A DNA stretch of 64,000 nucleotides from Pseudisothecium myosuroides. Lineage: Eukaryota; Streptophyta; Bryopsida; Hypnales; Lembophyllaceae. Location: NCBI GenBank assembly GCA_951799445.1, contig OX637297.1, positions 6,138,001 through 6,202,000 of the forward strand. The letters are read 5' to 3'. A model generated the notes under the pieces. That model saw only the letters and a program-made list of their open reading frames with translations, did no database searches and was not told the DNA's origin. This document shows, one piece after another, positions 1 to 9,674 of this stretch (positions are counted from its first letter, which is position 1; every line of letters starts with the position of its first letter). Both the position numbers and the translations under genes were made by a program.

Positions 1-1060
1 CTCTCTGCATCCTTTGATGGGATCACAGTCGAAGTTACTCTCCCTGTCAACGTCGTCTTCTAGAACGTGCCAGAAGGTTCTCTGCACTGGTCTTTGATCA
101 CCATACGCAGTTCTTGGCCTTTCGCTCAATTTGGCTCTTAAGAATTCGACAACTATTCCAGCATCCTCAAGGCGTGGGCCATGCACATCAAGTTGGGTAG
201 TCTGTTTGTAACGTTTAAGCGCAGCACCTGCCCCGTCATGGGGGCCCTTACCATGTCCAGATCCAAAAAAGCTCCACACACATGCAAACCCATTGCTTTT
301 TGTCGTCACTAATATAAAAATGGTACTCCATTATATTCCTAGTACTTTCATCATTAGGGTCAGGGTTTGGATTTCTCACCCACGTAATGTGCACCAAGAT
401 GGTGATCTGATAGCTATGCCAATGCATAGACTGCACCTCGTTTTGGACCTCAAACAAGTAGTTTTCAGCAAAATCAATCATGGATACTATAGAATCAACA
501 AGAAAGCTTGCAAGACAATTTTTGAATTGCTCATTCTCCCACTTTGCAACAAAAGAATGACGCACAAACTCTTGAAGTTTAGGTTTCAGATAACTCACAA
601 ACTCGGCAGAAGAAGTTTCTTTTTAAACCAACGTTAATTTTGTTTTCCTCGCCTTTTCTGGTTGTGATTGCTTCCATTGCAAATCGCTTCCATTTCACTT
701 TACTGTTGGAACTCCCATCTTCCTCAATGAGGCAGAGAAGAAGGAAGTCTACTCCACATTTTTCACAGTCACCAAAAATGCACTCCCTTTTATGCCATTG
801 GCATTCATCAATCCAAGGACACAAAATAGATTCAACCATAGCCGTGACCTCAGGAAAGGTGGATTGTTCGGCACAACATCGGCCCTCCCCATTCATAGCT
901 TCACATACCTCACACTAACATTGGCAAGCACTTTTAAAGTGCAGTGCAGACAGAACCCGCATGTAATTGAATCCTATCCTAAGCTCCTCCATTTCAACAT
1001 GATAAATACAGCAACAAACATTTCGTTCCTTCAATCTTTTGACAAAGTATGGTTGGAATT
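1..1060 (-). pseudogene. DDE-type transposase, C-terminal part, decayed and truncated by the window edge
   Basis: Read on the minus strand, this stretch encodes recognisable blocks of a widespread transposase-like family. First comes a cysteine/histidine block (NVCCCIYHVEMEEL, then Cys-rich repeats), then ECQWHKREC, WVRNPNPDP and YHFYISDDK. After a change of frame near position 290 comes FFGSGHGKGPHDGAGAALKR, a very typical HGKGPxDGxG signature. From memory of the family, about 50-80 residues holding a catalytic SDG...FK block normally sit between YISDD and the HGKG signature; here the two are almost adjacent, so that block is deleted. In-frame stops (for example near 918 and 581) and the frame change mark it as a pseudogene. 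It continues beyond base 1. The superfamily name is not certain. Confidence 0.65.
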
Positions 1061-1249
1061 AGTCAAAGACCCTCTTACCAACAACTACCTGGGGGTTTGT
1101 AGCTTGAAATCGCAAATAGAATTCCATCTGCAGCCACAACATCACTGCATTAAAGTCCAGCCGAGAACTCTGGAGGTGCCATATGAGTACTGTCTATCAT
1201 CAAGCTCAGTCATCAACAATTGTAAACATACTTGAATATAGAAAATTTG

Positions 1250-1990
1250 ATTACAGTGCTTATACTCTCTACTTGTGAAGTGCTCCAGCTTCCCCTAGAA
1301 GTTCATAAAACTTGCAACAAATTGACATGGACCTTTTGCCTACTCCATTGTCAACCATACATGATGATAAAGACTCAATAGAAAACTAACCCAATTCCTT
1401 GCAACAATGCAATTTGTCATACAAGTTGCAAGAGATTCTAGGAAGCCATAAAATTGTAACTGTACTTCATTGGACACTAATCAAACTCAATAGAACAGTA
1501 ATTCAATTCCCATCGAGATTGCAACAATGCATACAACTTGCGCAAGATTTCAGGAAGCCATAGAAGTCCAAATGCACTTCATTGGACACCATTTCATTAC
1601 TCCTCTTTTACAACATCAATCTTCACCGGTCCCATACGACTCACTTGGAATGCATTTCTACCCTACTGCAGTTCACACAAGTACACCAAATTGACTGAAT
1701 CCCAAAGTCCACCTCACTCAAATCACAATTCCATGTGTGAAGATGAATGGTATAATAGAAGAGGTCACTATTTTCCTATCCTATCCATAGAACCTATAGA
1801 ATGCACCCAACAGATCCACAACTAAAACCCTAAACTCTAAACCTTCACATACTTTCTGCTGTACCCTAAACCACACCCAATACATTCAGGCAATCTACTC
1901 TTGCCCTCCATTCTGGAATACCCTAAATCCTAATCACAAAGACAATCAATCAACCCAAAATTGCACAAATTGAACAATAAACACAGATTT
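1250..1990. other. Noncoding spacer or intron of the transposase pseudogene
   Basis: I see no supported gene here. The segment lies between the N-terminal exon (1996-2537) and the C-terminal coding remnant (1-1060), both on the minus strand, so it most likely contains an intron and decayed exon sequence. A telo-box-like AAACCCTAAA lies near 1826. Confidence 0.4.
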
Positions 1991-1995
1991 CATAC

Positions 1996-2537
1996 CTGTG
2001 TTTCCAATAGATATTGCGTATGGTGTTTTTTGTAGATACTAGCTGCAATCCAGTTCTTCACCACCTCCTTGCAATTTGGACTAGCCTGGTTTCAGCAATC
2101 CACTAAGCAATAACTTCCGTCTTCACGGAATTAGACGTTTGGTCACCTCTTTGTTTTCTCACAGAAAGAGTCCAAATTATATGCTCACTACTCCCCATAG
2201 AAGCCCGCCTTTGCACAGCCATAGTCACATTACGATGATGGACATTCAGCAAACGGGCTATTTGTCTCGCGGATCCTGATCCCAAAGACCTAGAACTCAC
2301 AGCTGCTATAAGAATTGCATGCTTTGCTATTAGCTGTGCCCTGGTTTTGGCATTTTTCACTTCGGACAACCACTGAACCAACCCAGAGACGATGGAAGCT
2401 TGCATTTTGGCCTCATCTGAATTCTTTTTTGAGAGTGGCAATTCTGAGGTGGTAAACGAGTTTGACCACAACGCTTGCAAAACCGCTTCTCTGTGGTGTC
2501 CATCTCTGTGCTCACCCAACGTCGACTTCTGTCGCAA
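1996..2537 (-). pseudogene. N-terminal helix-turn-helix exon of the same transposase gene
   Basis: The minus-strand frame 2537-2103 encodes a basic helical domain with SARQIARLLNVHHRNVTMA, an HTH-like motif, followed by a W..S.RK.R.D block. The same order is known in the N-terminus of the HGKGP-type transposase family. After an apparent frameshift near 2100 a second frame gives SPNCKEVVKNWIAASIY and H.QYLLETQ, also a family-like block, ending at CAG|GTATGA (exon end 1996). This looks like a splice donor. The exon and the 1-1060 remnant therefore probably belong to one broken gene. There is no ATG with clear support at the left of this frame, and the true start is unknown. Confidence 0.5.
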
Positions 2538-2599
2538 GGTAAATTTTTGGTTTTTTGTAAGTTATCTAAATCTTGGAACGGAAACCGTGATCTGGGATC

Positions 2600-3044
2600 C
2601 GGATTCAAGTAGGAGGTAACCGATAACCGGAAATTAACTAATGGAACGGAATAGATGACAATCCGGATTTGATCTGAATCTGAACCGGATTAAAGTTAGA
2701 ACGGATCTGAGTTGGATCGGAATGGGTCAGGAACGGATTTGGTCATGATGACAGATCAGACTATATATGGGCTGACCAATCCAGTGGCCACTCTTTTTCA
2801 ATCTTCATTTGCGGAAATCTCGCTCCAGCGCGTACTTAGCCTCTCTTCCCAGCGTTTTGCTTTCTTATTTTGAGTTGGTTTGTGTGTGCGTGTTAGAGTG
2901 TTAGGGCGCGCAGCGCTTTAGTGTGCGTTGCAGGTTTAGAGGTATTCCGGTTGAGATCGGAAGAGCGAAGGTGAGAAACGAGACGTGCGGCTAGGAGAGG
3001 GAAAGGTAGCCACAGTCAGGATCCGGTTAGCACAGTTCGTGTCC
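2600..3044 (+). promoter_or_regulatory. Promoter and leader of family 1 copy 1
   Basis: The segment is dense in CCGGAT/ATCCGG words, has a TATA-like TATATATGG at 2762, and leads to the first in-frame ATG at 3045. The frame is open upstream to 2985 but only through non-ATG codons, so 3045 is the preferred start. Confidence 0.5.
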
Positions 3045-3992
3045 ATGCCTCAGCTCCGTAAGAGTAGAGCAGGGCCGTCCAGTTCCTCCGCAGCAGAAGT
3101 AAAACTCCGGAAGGTGTGTCCGGTCATTCCAGTAGACGAGAAGGAAAAGGACAACCTGATGGAGGATTTGGCCAAGATGGGCTGCGGAGGACTGATCGAT
3201 AAACCCTGGGGGTTTCGGGAGGAGCAGATGATTCGAGAGTTACTCGGAAAGCTCTCCAACCAGTTTGAGAGAACTCTCCGCGGAAGTCCGGGCAACTGGA
3301 CGGAGGAGATGTGGAAGGCCGTGTATGAATTCCGGTCTGGAGGTCGAGGGATGGCCTCCTCGAAGGAGGGTTACACTCGGGGGAAATTCCGGTGCGACGT
3401 GGACTCCAAGGATGGGCACACGGTGGCAGACTGTCTGGACGACCGGCATCGGAACCTTCTCCAGTTCCTGGTTCCGATCATCCACCCGGAGAAGCCGACG
3501 AGGGTGACCATCGCCATCGGGAACCTCATTTTCGGAGCCCTGAACGGGGAACGGAAAGTGGACTGGGCCAGGGTTTTGTTCGACCTGGTCAACCGGCTCA
3601 TTCCGAAGATCGGAGGAAGTAGACCGACTCCGTTGAGTCCCTACCTTGTCCATCTGTACAAGCACCATCAACTCCTCACGGATACGGAGGAGAAGGAGTG
3701 GAAGATGCATGAGTCACTCCTGAAATATGGAGAATCGGAATCGGAAGAAGAAGAACAGGAAGAAGTATCCGGTTCCGAGGAGGAAGAAGAGGAAGAGGAG
3801 GAGCTACACCGGCCGCAGCACAAGCGGCAGAAGACGACACCTCCTAACCGGAGAGGAACCCCAACCCCTCCGGTTGAGACCTCCAGTCCAGGGAAGAAAC
3901 CGGTTTCTGAAGAACCAGGTCCTTCCGGATCGGATCCGACGGATCCGTTCAACCAGCTGGTCAACATCCTGAGTGATGTGCGAGCAGACTAG
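3045..3992 (+). CDS. Family 1 ORF1 (copy 1, intact): repeated element protein of unknown function
   Basis: This is an intact frame of 315 residues from the ATG at 3045. I do not recognise it with certainty. It is one of five copies in the window, so it belongs to a mobile element. Conserved blocks in order are a basic N-terminus; MGCGGLIDKPWGFREEQMI; a WTEEMWKAVYEF block; KDGHTVADC; RHRNLLQFLVPIIHPEKPTR, followed by VTIAIGNLIFGALN; KVDWARVLFDLV; and SPYLVHLYKHHQLL. The C-terminus is acidic (runs of Glu) and then basic and proline-rich, and looks disordered. Capsid-like (Gag) proteins of retroelements and the uncharacterised plant-transposon domain proteins have a similar all-helical make-up, but that is only a suggestion. 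The TAG at 3990-3992 is followed directly and in the same frame by the ORF2 ATG. Confidence 0.7.
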   Translation: MPQLRKSRAGPSSSSAAEVKLRKVCPVIPVDEKEKDNLMEDLAKMGCGGLIDKPWGFREEQMIRELLGKLSNQFERTLRGSPGNWTEEMWKAVYEFRSGGRGMASSKEGYTRGKFRCDVDSKDGHTVADCLDDRHRNLLQFLVPIIHPEKPTRVTIAIGNLIFGALNGERKVDWARVLFDLVNRLIPKIGGSRPTPLSPYLVHLYKHHQLLTDTEEKEWKMHESLLKYGESESEEEEQEEVSGSEEEEEEEEELHRPQHKRQKTTPPNRRGTPTPPVETSSPGKKPVSEEPGPSGSDPTDPFNQLVNILSDVRAD

Positions 3993-4814
3993 ATGGTGAA
4001 GAAGCTGATTCTGAATCAGATCAGCGAGCTGGTGGGAGCACCAGTAAACAGCAACCTGGCAGGAGTGGTTGCAGATTTTATCTCCAGCCCGGATGAGATC
4101 CGGAAGCAAGAGGCGGAGATCCGACGACTCCAGGAGGAGAACAAGTCGTTGAAGACGGAAATGTTGCTCCTCAAGGAGGACATGGCTACCACCCGGGAGA
4201 TGGCAGAGGCTACCCGGAAAGTAGCGGAGGATGTGAAGGCCACATTCGGAGCGACCGGAGAGGCTTTCACCGAGTCAAAGTTGTTTGACGAGGGAGTCCT
4301 CAAGGAGAAAAAGATATCCGGGACCAGGTTGGTCCGGATTTTGACAGACTACTCCGAAAAGGTGGAGTTAGTCATGATGGACGCGCGAGAGGCTGCAAAC
4401 CGGATGGAGGAGAGCAGCAGGAAGCTGAACGGAGTGACGTTGTCACGATCGTTCCATCTGTCCGACCTTTCAATGCCCGGATCTTTTCCGAACGTGGGCA
4501 TTCCAACGGAAGGAAAGGATCGGACTCCCCAGTCGAAGAAGAGTGGGAGGAAACTCGCGCACACCATCAACCTGGATTCGTCACCGGATCTCCCAGAACG
4601 TGAAACAGGGGAGCAGAACCGGAACCTAACGGACGTTTTCGAGCAGCTTGGAACGGAACCGCCGAGAAGTCCCACACTGAACCCGGGGAAAGATCAAAGT
4701 ATGGATCTGACCCCAGATCAGGGTGAGGATCAAGAACAGAGCGTGCACCAAGGCGAAGACGAAGTCATGGACGAAGGAACGAATCAAGGAGTAGATCCGG
4801 TTATGATAGGGTAG
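3993..4814 (+). CDS. Family 1 ORF2 (copy 1, intact): coiled-coil protein
   Basis: This frame of 273 residues starts with an ATG immediately after the ORF1 TAG and is in the same frame as ORF1, so readthrough would give one fusion of about 590 residues. Residues about 30-85 form a charged heptad-rich coiled coil (EIRRLQEENKSLKTEMLLL). A second conserved segment (LVRILTDYSEKVELVMMDAR) matches SKVVSILVDFKVRIKAMLKE in the 57-59 kb copy and SKVVTILVDFQARMDAVLKE in the 26-kb copy. The C-terminal third is acidic, repetitive (DQGEDQE, HQGEDE) and disordered. No protease, reverse transcriptase, integrase or transposase motif is visible. Function unknown; possibly a structural or nucleic-acid-associated partner of ORF1. 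Confidence 0.65.
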   Translation: MVKKLILNQISELVGAPVNSNLAGVVADFISSPDEIRKQEAEIRRLQEENKSLKTEMLLLKEDMATTREMAEATRKVAEDVKATFGATGEAFTESKLFDEGVLKEKKISGTRLVRILTDYSEKVELVMMDAREAANRMEESSRKLNGVTLSRSFHLSDLSMPGSFPNVGIPTEGKDRTPQSKKSGRKLAHTINLDSSPDLPERETGEQNRNLTDVFEQLGTEPPRSPTLNPGKDQSMDLTPDQGEDQEQSVHQGEDEVMDEGTNQGVDPVMIG

Positions 4815-5740
4815 TTAGGATTTTAGTTGTAAATATTTGTTAGTTAGGACCGGACCGGATTTGATCCGGATGTGCCTGGTCTGGATCGGATGTTTTCCGG
4901 TCTGGCCGGCTCGGCGGGGACCAAAAGTTCCGCGCGGACTTTCCGGGCCGCTTTTTGTTGACTTTTGAGTTTTAAAATGTATATAGTCAGTCTCTGCGAA
5001 GGAGACTGGGAGTCTTTTCCCTTGAGTTTTTCATGCATTTTCTATTGATTTCTTGTTATACGTCTCTCCCGCGCGTGGCAGGGCTGTTTTGGTGAGGAGT
5101 TAGGAAAATGTGTGCAGATTCTAGAGAGATTTCTCCCCTTGGCGTGTTTGTTTTGCTCTTATGTGCATGTGAGTGGGTTTTCTAAGTGTTGGGAGCGGAT
5201 TTCAGTTCCTCAGCGCCTCTACAGTTCACGATTCCGGGCGAGAAAACCGTTGTTAGGCTAGGCGGATAGGGAAGGAGTCCTTAAACGCGCTAGAACTCCT
5301 AGATAGGAAATCCGGTTGAGTGCCCGATCTCCCGTGAGGTCTCGCTGCCCTAGTTGGTAAACGGAAGAACTTTAGTTGATGTTGGAACGGACGAGTTCGC
5401 TTGTAACCACCTAATTCCGCACGGAGGGAACTTGGCATCAAGGTCGTTGTAGTATGAGAGGATCGTACGGGGGGTCTTTGTGTGACCTGCCAACCGGATC
5501 GCTGTCCGGGGGGCTGTGAGAGATCAAACCGGATCCGCGCTAGTGTAGGAAGTAGTGGATTAGAGAAGTGGGTCTTCAGCCACTATAAGTCACGGAAGGA
5601 GTGGCGGGCCTGCCACTCTCAAAAGCAAGCGGCGAACCCTCTGATGGTGAAACAGAGGCTAAACTAAACCGGAGTGGAGTAAGAGTACGTGTGTGAGGAC
5701 CGGAATGGATCGGTCCAAAGGAGTTCCAGGATCAGAAGTG
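4815..5740 (+). other. 3' untranslated region of family 1 copy 1
   Basis: The roughly 930-nt tail is alignable with the tails of the 57-60 kb and 25-kb copies. Shared landmarks in order are GTCGTTGTAGT (about 5443), a hairpin with CCGGAT 5494-5499 pairing GTCCGG 5504-5509, and a second hairpin with CCTCTG 5638-5643 pairing CAGAGG 5653-5658 around a 9-nt loop. It probably ends near 5740; the exact end is not resolved. Confidence 0.55.
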
Positions 5741-6082
5741 TTAGGATTCTGGGTTTTGGTAGTTTGACAGGACCGAATAGCTTGACAGGCCGGAAGAAAT
5801 AGAGGGAGGTCTGGTCGTTGTTTTCGGTGTGTTGTTGTTTCCGGTTTTAGATCTAGGACCGGAAAGGAGAAATTGGATACTGACTGAGCTTAAGTTGGGA
5901 ATAGAGCTAGACACTTCACAGAATCTTGTGGGTTCGATCTTTAGAGTCATTTTGTTATGCTTTAAAGTGGTTTTTGGGAGTATAACAGGGAATTCGCTTA
6001 CTCTGTGCTGCGACAACTTCACACACTCTAGTATGGTTGTAACATCACGCAACACCTCCCGCCGAATAACCCTGTCATGATC
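5741..6082. other. Unassigned spacer after family 1 copy 1
   Basis: No gene supported. CCGG-rich words persist to about 5880, so part of this may still be the tail of family 1 copy 1. Confidence 0.3.
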
Positions 6083-6289
6083 TCAAGAACTCTCGCCTGT
6101 TCCTCCATGCTCTTCTCCAGCATACAGACGCTCTTCTTCTTGCATCCGACCAAGCTTCTCTCTCCTGAGAAGCCTACTCCTTTGTTGCCGCTCTCTATCT
6201 CTTTCTCTCCGTAAGGACACTCTTTCTCTTTCAGCCGGACCTGGACGCTTTACCCCAGTCCGCCTTGCTAAATCTCTTGCACTTGCCAT
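6083..6289 (-). CDS. Short arginine-rich ORF, possibly one exon of a decayed gene
   Basis: A 68-residue frame begins at an ATG at 6289. It is very rich in Arg and Glu (RERVSLRRERDRERQQRSR), so it is a charged, probably helical, nucleic-acid-binding type of sequence. Immediately upstream on the minus strand is TTGTACAG, which would serve as a splice acceptor, and farther upstream a plant-like leader with AAACCCTAA words. It may be a 5' exon of a larger gene whose remainder is lost. It is not recognised as a family. Confidence 0.3.
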   Translation of the reverse strand: MASARDLARRTGVKRPGPAERERVSLRRERDRERQQRSRLLRREKLGRMQEEERLYAGEEHGGTGESS

Positions 6290-7161
6290 CTGTACAATAA
6301 TAAGCGTCCTCCTTCTCTAAACCCTCACATTGTGAACCCTAAACCCTAGACTACATGCCAAATCAATAACTGTAATAGGCACCGGTTCTTCTAAACACCT
6401 CAGTAAACATTGTAATTGAATGTTTAGAAACACTTCAATTTGCAATCGCCAAATGTACCATCACCCCAACTCAAAGCTCGAATTGAAACACTAAAATTGA
6501 ACTTCACCATAGCTAGGACACTTTGCACAAAGGAAGCACTCAACCAGTAGAGAGAGACGCAGAATGGCTGTTTTGGAGGGGTGGGTTCAGAACCCTAATC
6601 GGGTCCCCCGTCCCAAGCCTAGGTCCCGTCACAAATGACCGAGAATAGCGTTTCCCGTCTTCTTCTACCCTGCACCTGTTGAATGCTAGCAGTCAAGCAA
6701 TCATCCAGAATGAAGTATAAATTCAAAGCCCATCTATAACTTTTAAAAACATTTTGGATCAAAAAAAAAAATTTAAGAAAATACCTTGTTTTGATTCTTT
6801 TATGGACTTTTCTAAATACAGCTGAATTTAGTTGCTTCAAAAGTCCATAACTACTATTTTAAGACCACAATACAACAAAGCAATATAGTTTAGGGGTGCC
6901 TCAATCTATACTACAACACGTCATGAGTCACTAATACAATTACAAGAATGTTCTTTTCATTAAAAACGCCTTCACAAAATAACATATGGACTTTTCTAAA
7001 TTGAATGTACAACTTTAAAAGTCCATAGCTCTTTAGGTAAAGAAAATATCTTAATAATAATTATATAGTTGCCTTTGCACTCAAGTTGAGAGTATATGTT
7101 CAAATTTGTAGGTCAAGTGGTGTAGTCAATTTTGTACAATGTGGCTTGCAATGCAAAGGTC
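6290..7161. other. Noncoding AT-rich spacer with two short fold-back elements
   Basis: No gene supported. Two small inverted repeats of the same type lie here: TATGGACTTTT...AAAAGTCCATA at about 6800-6851 and again at about 6983-7028. Confidence 0.4.
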
Positions 7162-9111
7162 TCACTGGAAAAAGCACTGTGATATGAAAAGTGGTCCACT
7201 CAACCGTGCATCCACCCAAGACGTCACCATCGAGGTGCAGTTCAGGGACATAAACAATTTGCTTGTGGTCCCAATGGCCCCCAATAAGTGATGCAAACCA
7301 ATTTTTTTAGCCCTCTGCGTTTTGTGGTATAGGGCCAAGCCACACGTCATGACCTGCTCTACTAAGGCAAACGGCACTTGCCTCAGACTTTTGGCCGGGA
7401 CATGGTGCTCATGGTGCTTCCACCTCCAAAACCACACCAAATCTTGGCCCCAGATCCTAGACATGTCCACTCCCTTGCCTATCGGGGGGCAATTCCAATC
7501 AATGTATTCAAAATGAGTTGGCATTGCTTTGAAGATGCCTAACATTTTGTACATGCAGTCATGGAAGGAGGCTTTGCACACAATGCATCTCTTCTTTACG
7601 ACCATGTACGTTATCAAACATTGGGGGTGGTACATATGTCAGCACGTCCCCAAATGCCATCCACCCTCGGGGCCGAATGGATATTGGCAGATGCTACAAG
7701 TCATTCCATCATAGACAAATTCTTGCACATCTGGCCATAGTTTATTGCTTAGGCTGTTTGGATACTTGTACGTCTCCATCTTATATCGAAACTAGTACTT
7801 GACATCCAAGTTCCAATCAATGCTGGTAGAATCTTTAAGTTCAGGCAACAAAGATGGAAACATTTCATCGAGCATGGGCCATGACGTCAAGCCAAAAAAA
7901 TGATCGTCCTTGTCCCCGAATTGGGTTGCTATACTCCGGACCTCACTCTGCAGATTCACTGACTCATTCCAAGCCAGGATGCAAGCAAGCGACATGTTGC
8001 TCAACTCAGCAACCAAGTCGGACTTCTTTGCTACGAGTTTGGATACTTCCAATTCAACATCCTTGGGATCGGAGTCTGGCCCTGCATCCATGGTCAAGGT
8101 GTTGGATAATTCTGAAATCAAAAGCTGGTTTGTGGTAACCTCAACCTCTAGTTCTTCAATCCAAGCCCGCATGGTGTTCCATGAACCAAGATAAATATCT
8201 ACCTCACCTCATAGAACTGAATCAATATCAACCGAAGCACGTCCTTTGGATTCCAGCACCCTGATCTCTTCCTTAAGCATCTTCACCTTCCCCTTCTTGG
8301 CTGCAAGCTTCTTTTCATGCATCTCATCTCGTTTGTTCAATTGCTCTTGCAATGTATGCACCAATTCCCGCAATTCAATCAATTCGTTGTTAACGTGACC
8401 CTGTTCATCAATTGGGTTTACGAATGTAATAGGTTCTTCCTCTGTCATTGTTGTACGCAGATTCTATGCCACGCACCCACCATGCTCAACTTAGTTCAAC
8501 ACTGCCAACTCTTCGGGACCCACGTGCACGGAGGACCAGTCCAGGGGCATGGGAGCCATGTCCACAATAGCGCGGGCTACAACATCCACCTTTCCCATGT
8601 CCTTGTCCTCATACACATGATCCATGGCCAGGTCAATATTTTCCAACGGCACGCTTGGGTTTGGTGGACTGGACCAAATCTTGTTTGGTTTAGCACCGCC
8701 CTGTGTGTTGTTCAGGTACGTTGCCCAATCCACGTCCTTCCCCAAAAACACCTCTGCGTACGCCATGGAGCAAAGTGCAAATGTCCCGTCCTTCTTTGTG
8801 GTCACATCCCGCAATGCCTTTGTGCATTCAATTAAGCGCTTCTTATATGCTGCATGCTGGCACATGCCCAAGTTTGCTGTCCCTTGCTTCACGGTTGTCT
8901 TATAGTGAAGAGGATGCCAATGTTGGCATATGTACGCCCAATCGATGTATTTGGCACACTGAGCTTTGTTGAAAGTTTCCGGTTCTTCTTTCCATCTAGC
9001 AAATGCCTTCATCGTTCTATCATTCAATACCTCCTCATTCAAAGCAGTCCGGTTCCCCTTCCTCTTCTTTGCCTGCATGTCGTCATTGTACCCGGTCCCC
9101 CTGTTCGCCAT
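7162..9111 (-). pseudogene. Family 2 copy A: N-terminal block, coiled coil and RING-H2 protein, interrupted by stops
   Basis: One continuous minus-strand frame from the ATG at 9111 to 7162 shows all family 2 blocks. These are WKEEPETFNKAQCAKYIDWA near the N-terminus, YAEVFLGKDVDWATYL, a coiled-coil segment (RDEMHEKKLAAKKGKVKML), the FGLTSWP block, and a RING-H2 finger (CSIC...GPEGGW..GTC, then H..YHPQC, KKRCIVC). At least five stop codons lie in this frame (TAA 8491-8493, a TAG about 8455, TGA 8209-8211, TAG 7792-7794, and a TGA inside the RING about 7650), yet I found no frameshift when aligning it to copy B. It is divergently oriented to copy B, with a GC-rich interval between the two. Confidence 0.65.
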
Positions 9112-9289
9112 GACTAAAGCTCTGTGGATGGTCCGAGACAAGGTTGTCTTCCCCGACCTATTGATAACTCGACAAACACTATGTCACAGACAGACAAGAG
9201 CCCCTCCGTCCGTCTAGTAAAGTCAACTTTTATCCTTGACTTTTTTTTAATTACCCTCCATTTACCTTAGCCTAGTTGGACGCCATATG

Positions 9290-9670
9290 GCGTCCGCGTG
9301 GCACAGTGCAAGGGCGCATGCGGGTGAAATGGGACTTCGGGTGGAGGGCGACTCCGGGTGGAGGGCGACCGCGGGTAGGGTGACTTCTCCTCAAGGGCGA
9401 CTTTGGATCAAGGGCAACTTTGGGTACAGGGTGAGGCAACTTCGGGTACAGGCTGGTCCAATTCGGACCAAAAGTTGCCCAAGCCAACCCGCGGTCTCCC
9501 AGCAGCATCCGCATGCGCCCCGTACTTGCGGTCGCCAGCTCTTCCTGCGCGCACCTTCCCGCACCCGCGGTCTCCAACCGCCTGCACGCGCCCCTCTGGA
9601 CCCGCGGTCTCCCTCTCGACCCGCATGCGCCCCTTGGACTAGCGGTCGCCACTCGCGGTCGCTTTTCTAT
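9290..9670. repeat. GC-rich degenerate-repeat cassette (type i) between divergent family 2 copies
   Basis: In an AT-rich setting this segment is strongly GC-rich and built from irregular repeats of words such as GGGCGACT, CGCGGGT and GCATGCGCCCC. The word CAGCAGCATC-GCA-GCGCCC recurs in the cassette at 23.97 kb. Long open frames here are by-products of the base composition and are not called. It ends at a TATA-like box (9668-9674) upstream of copy B. Confidence 0.5.
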
Positions 9671-9674
9671 AAAT
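9668..9674 (+). promoter_or_regulatory. TATA-like box of family 2 copy B
   Basis: TATAAAT lies about 165 nt upstream of the first in-frame ATG (9839) and directly after the GC-rich cassette. It is the best core-promoter candidate; no start site can be proven. Confidence 0.45.

Noticed and set aside
5440..5470. Similarity of GTAGTATGAGAGGATCG to the sarcin-ricin loop of large-subunit rRNA
   Set aside because: Only copy 1 of family 1 has it; the aligned sites in copies 2 and 5 differ, and no other rRNA sequence is nearby.
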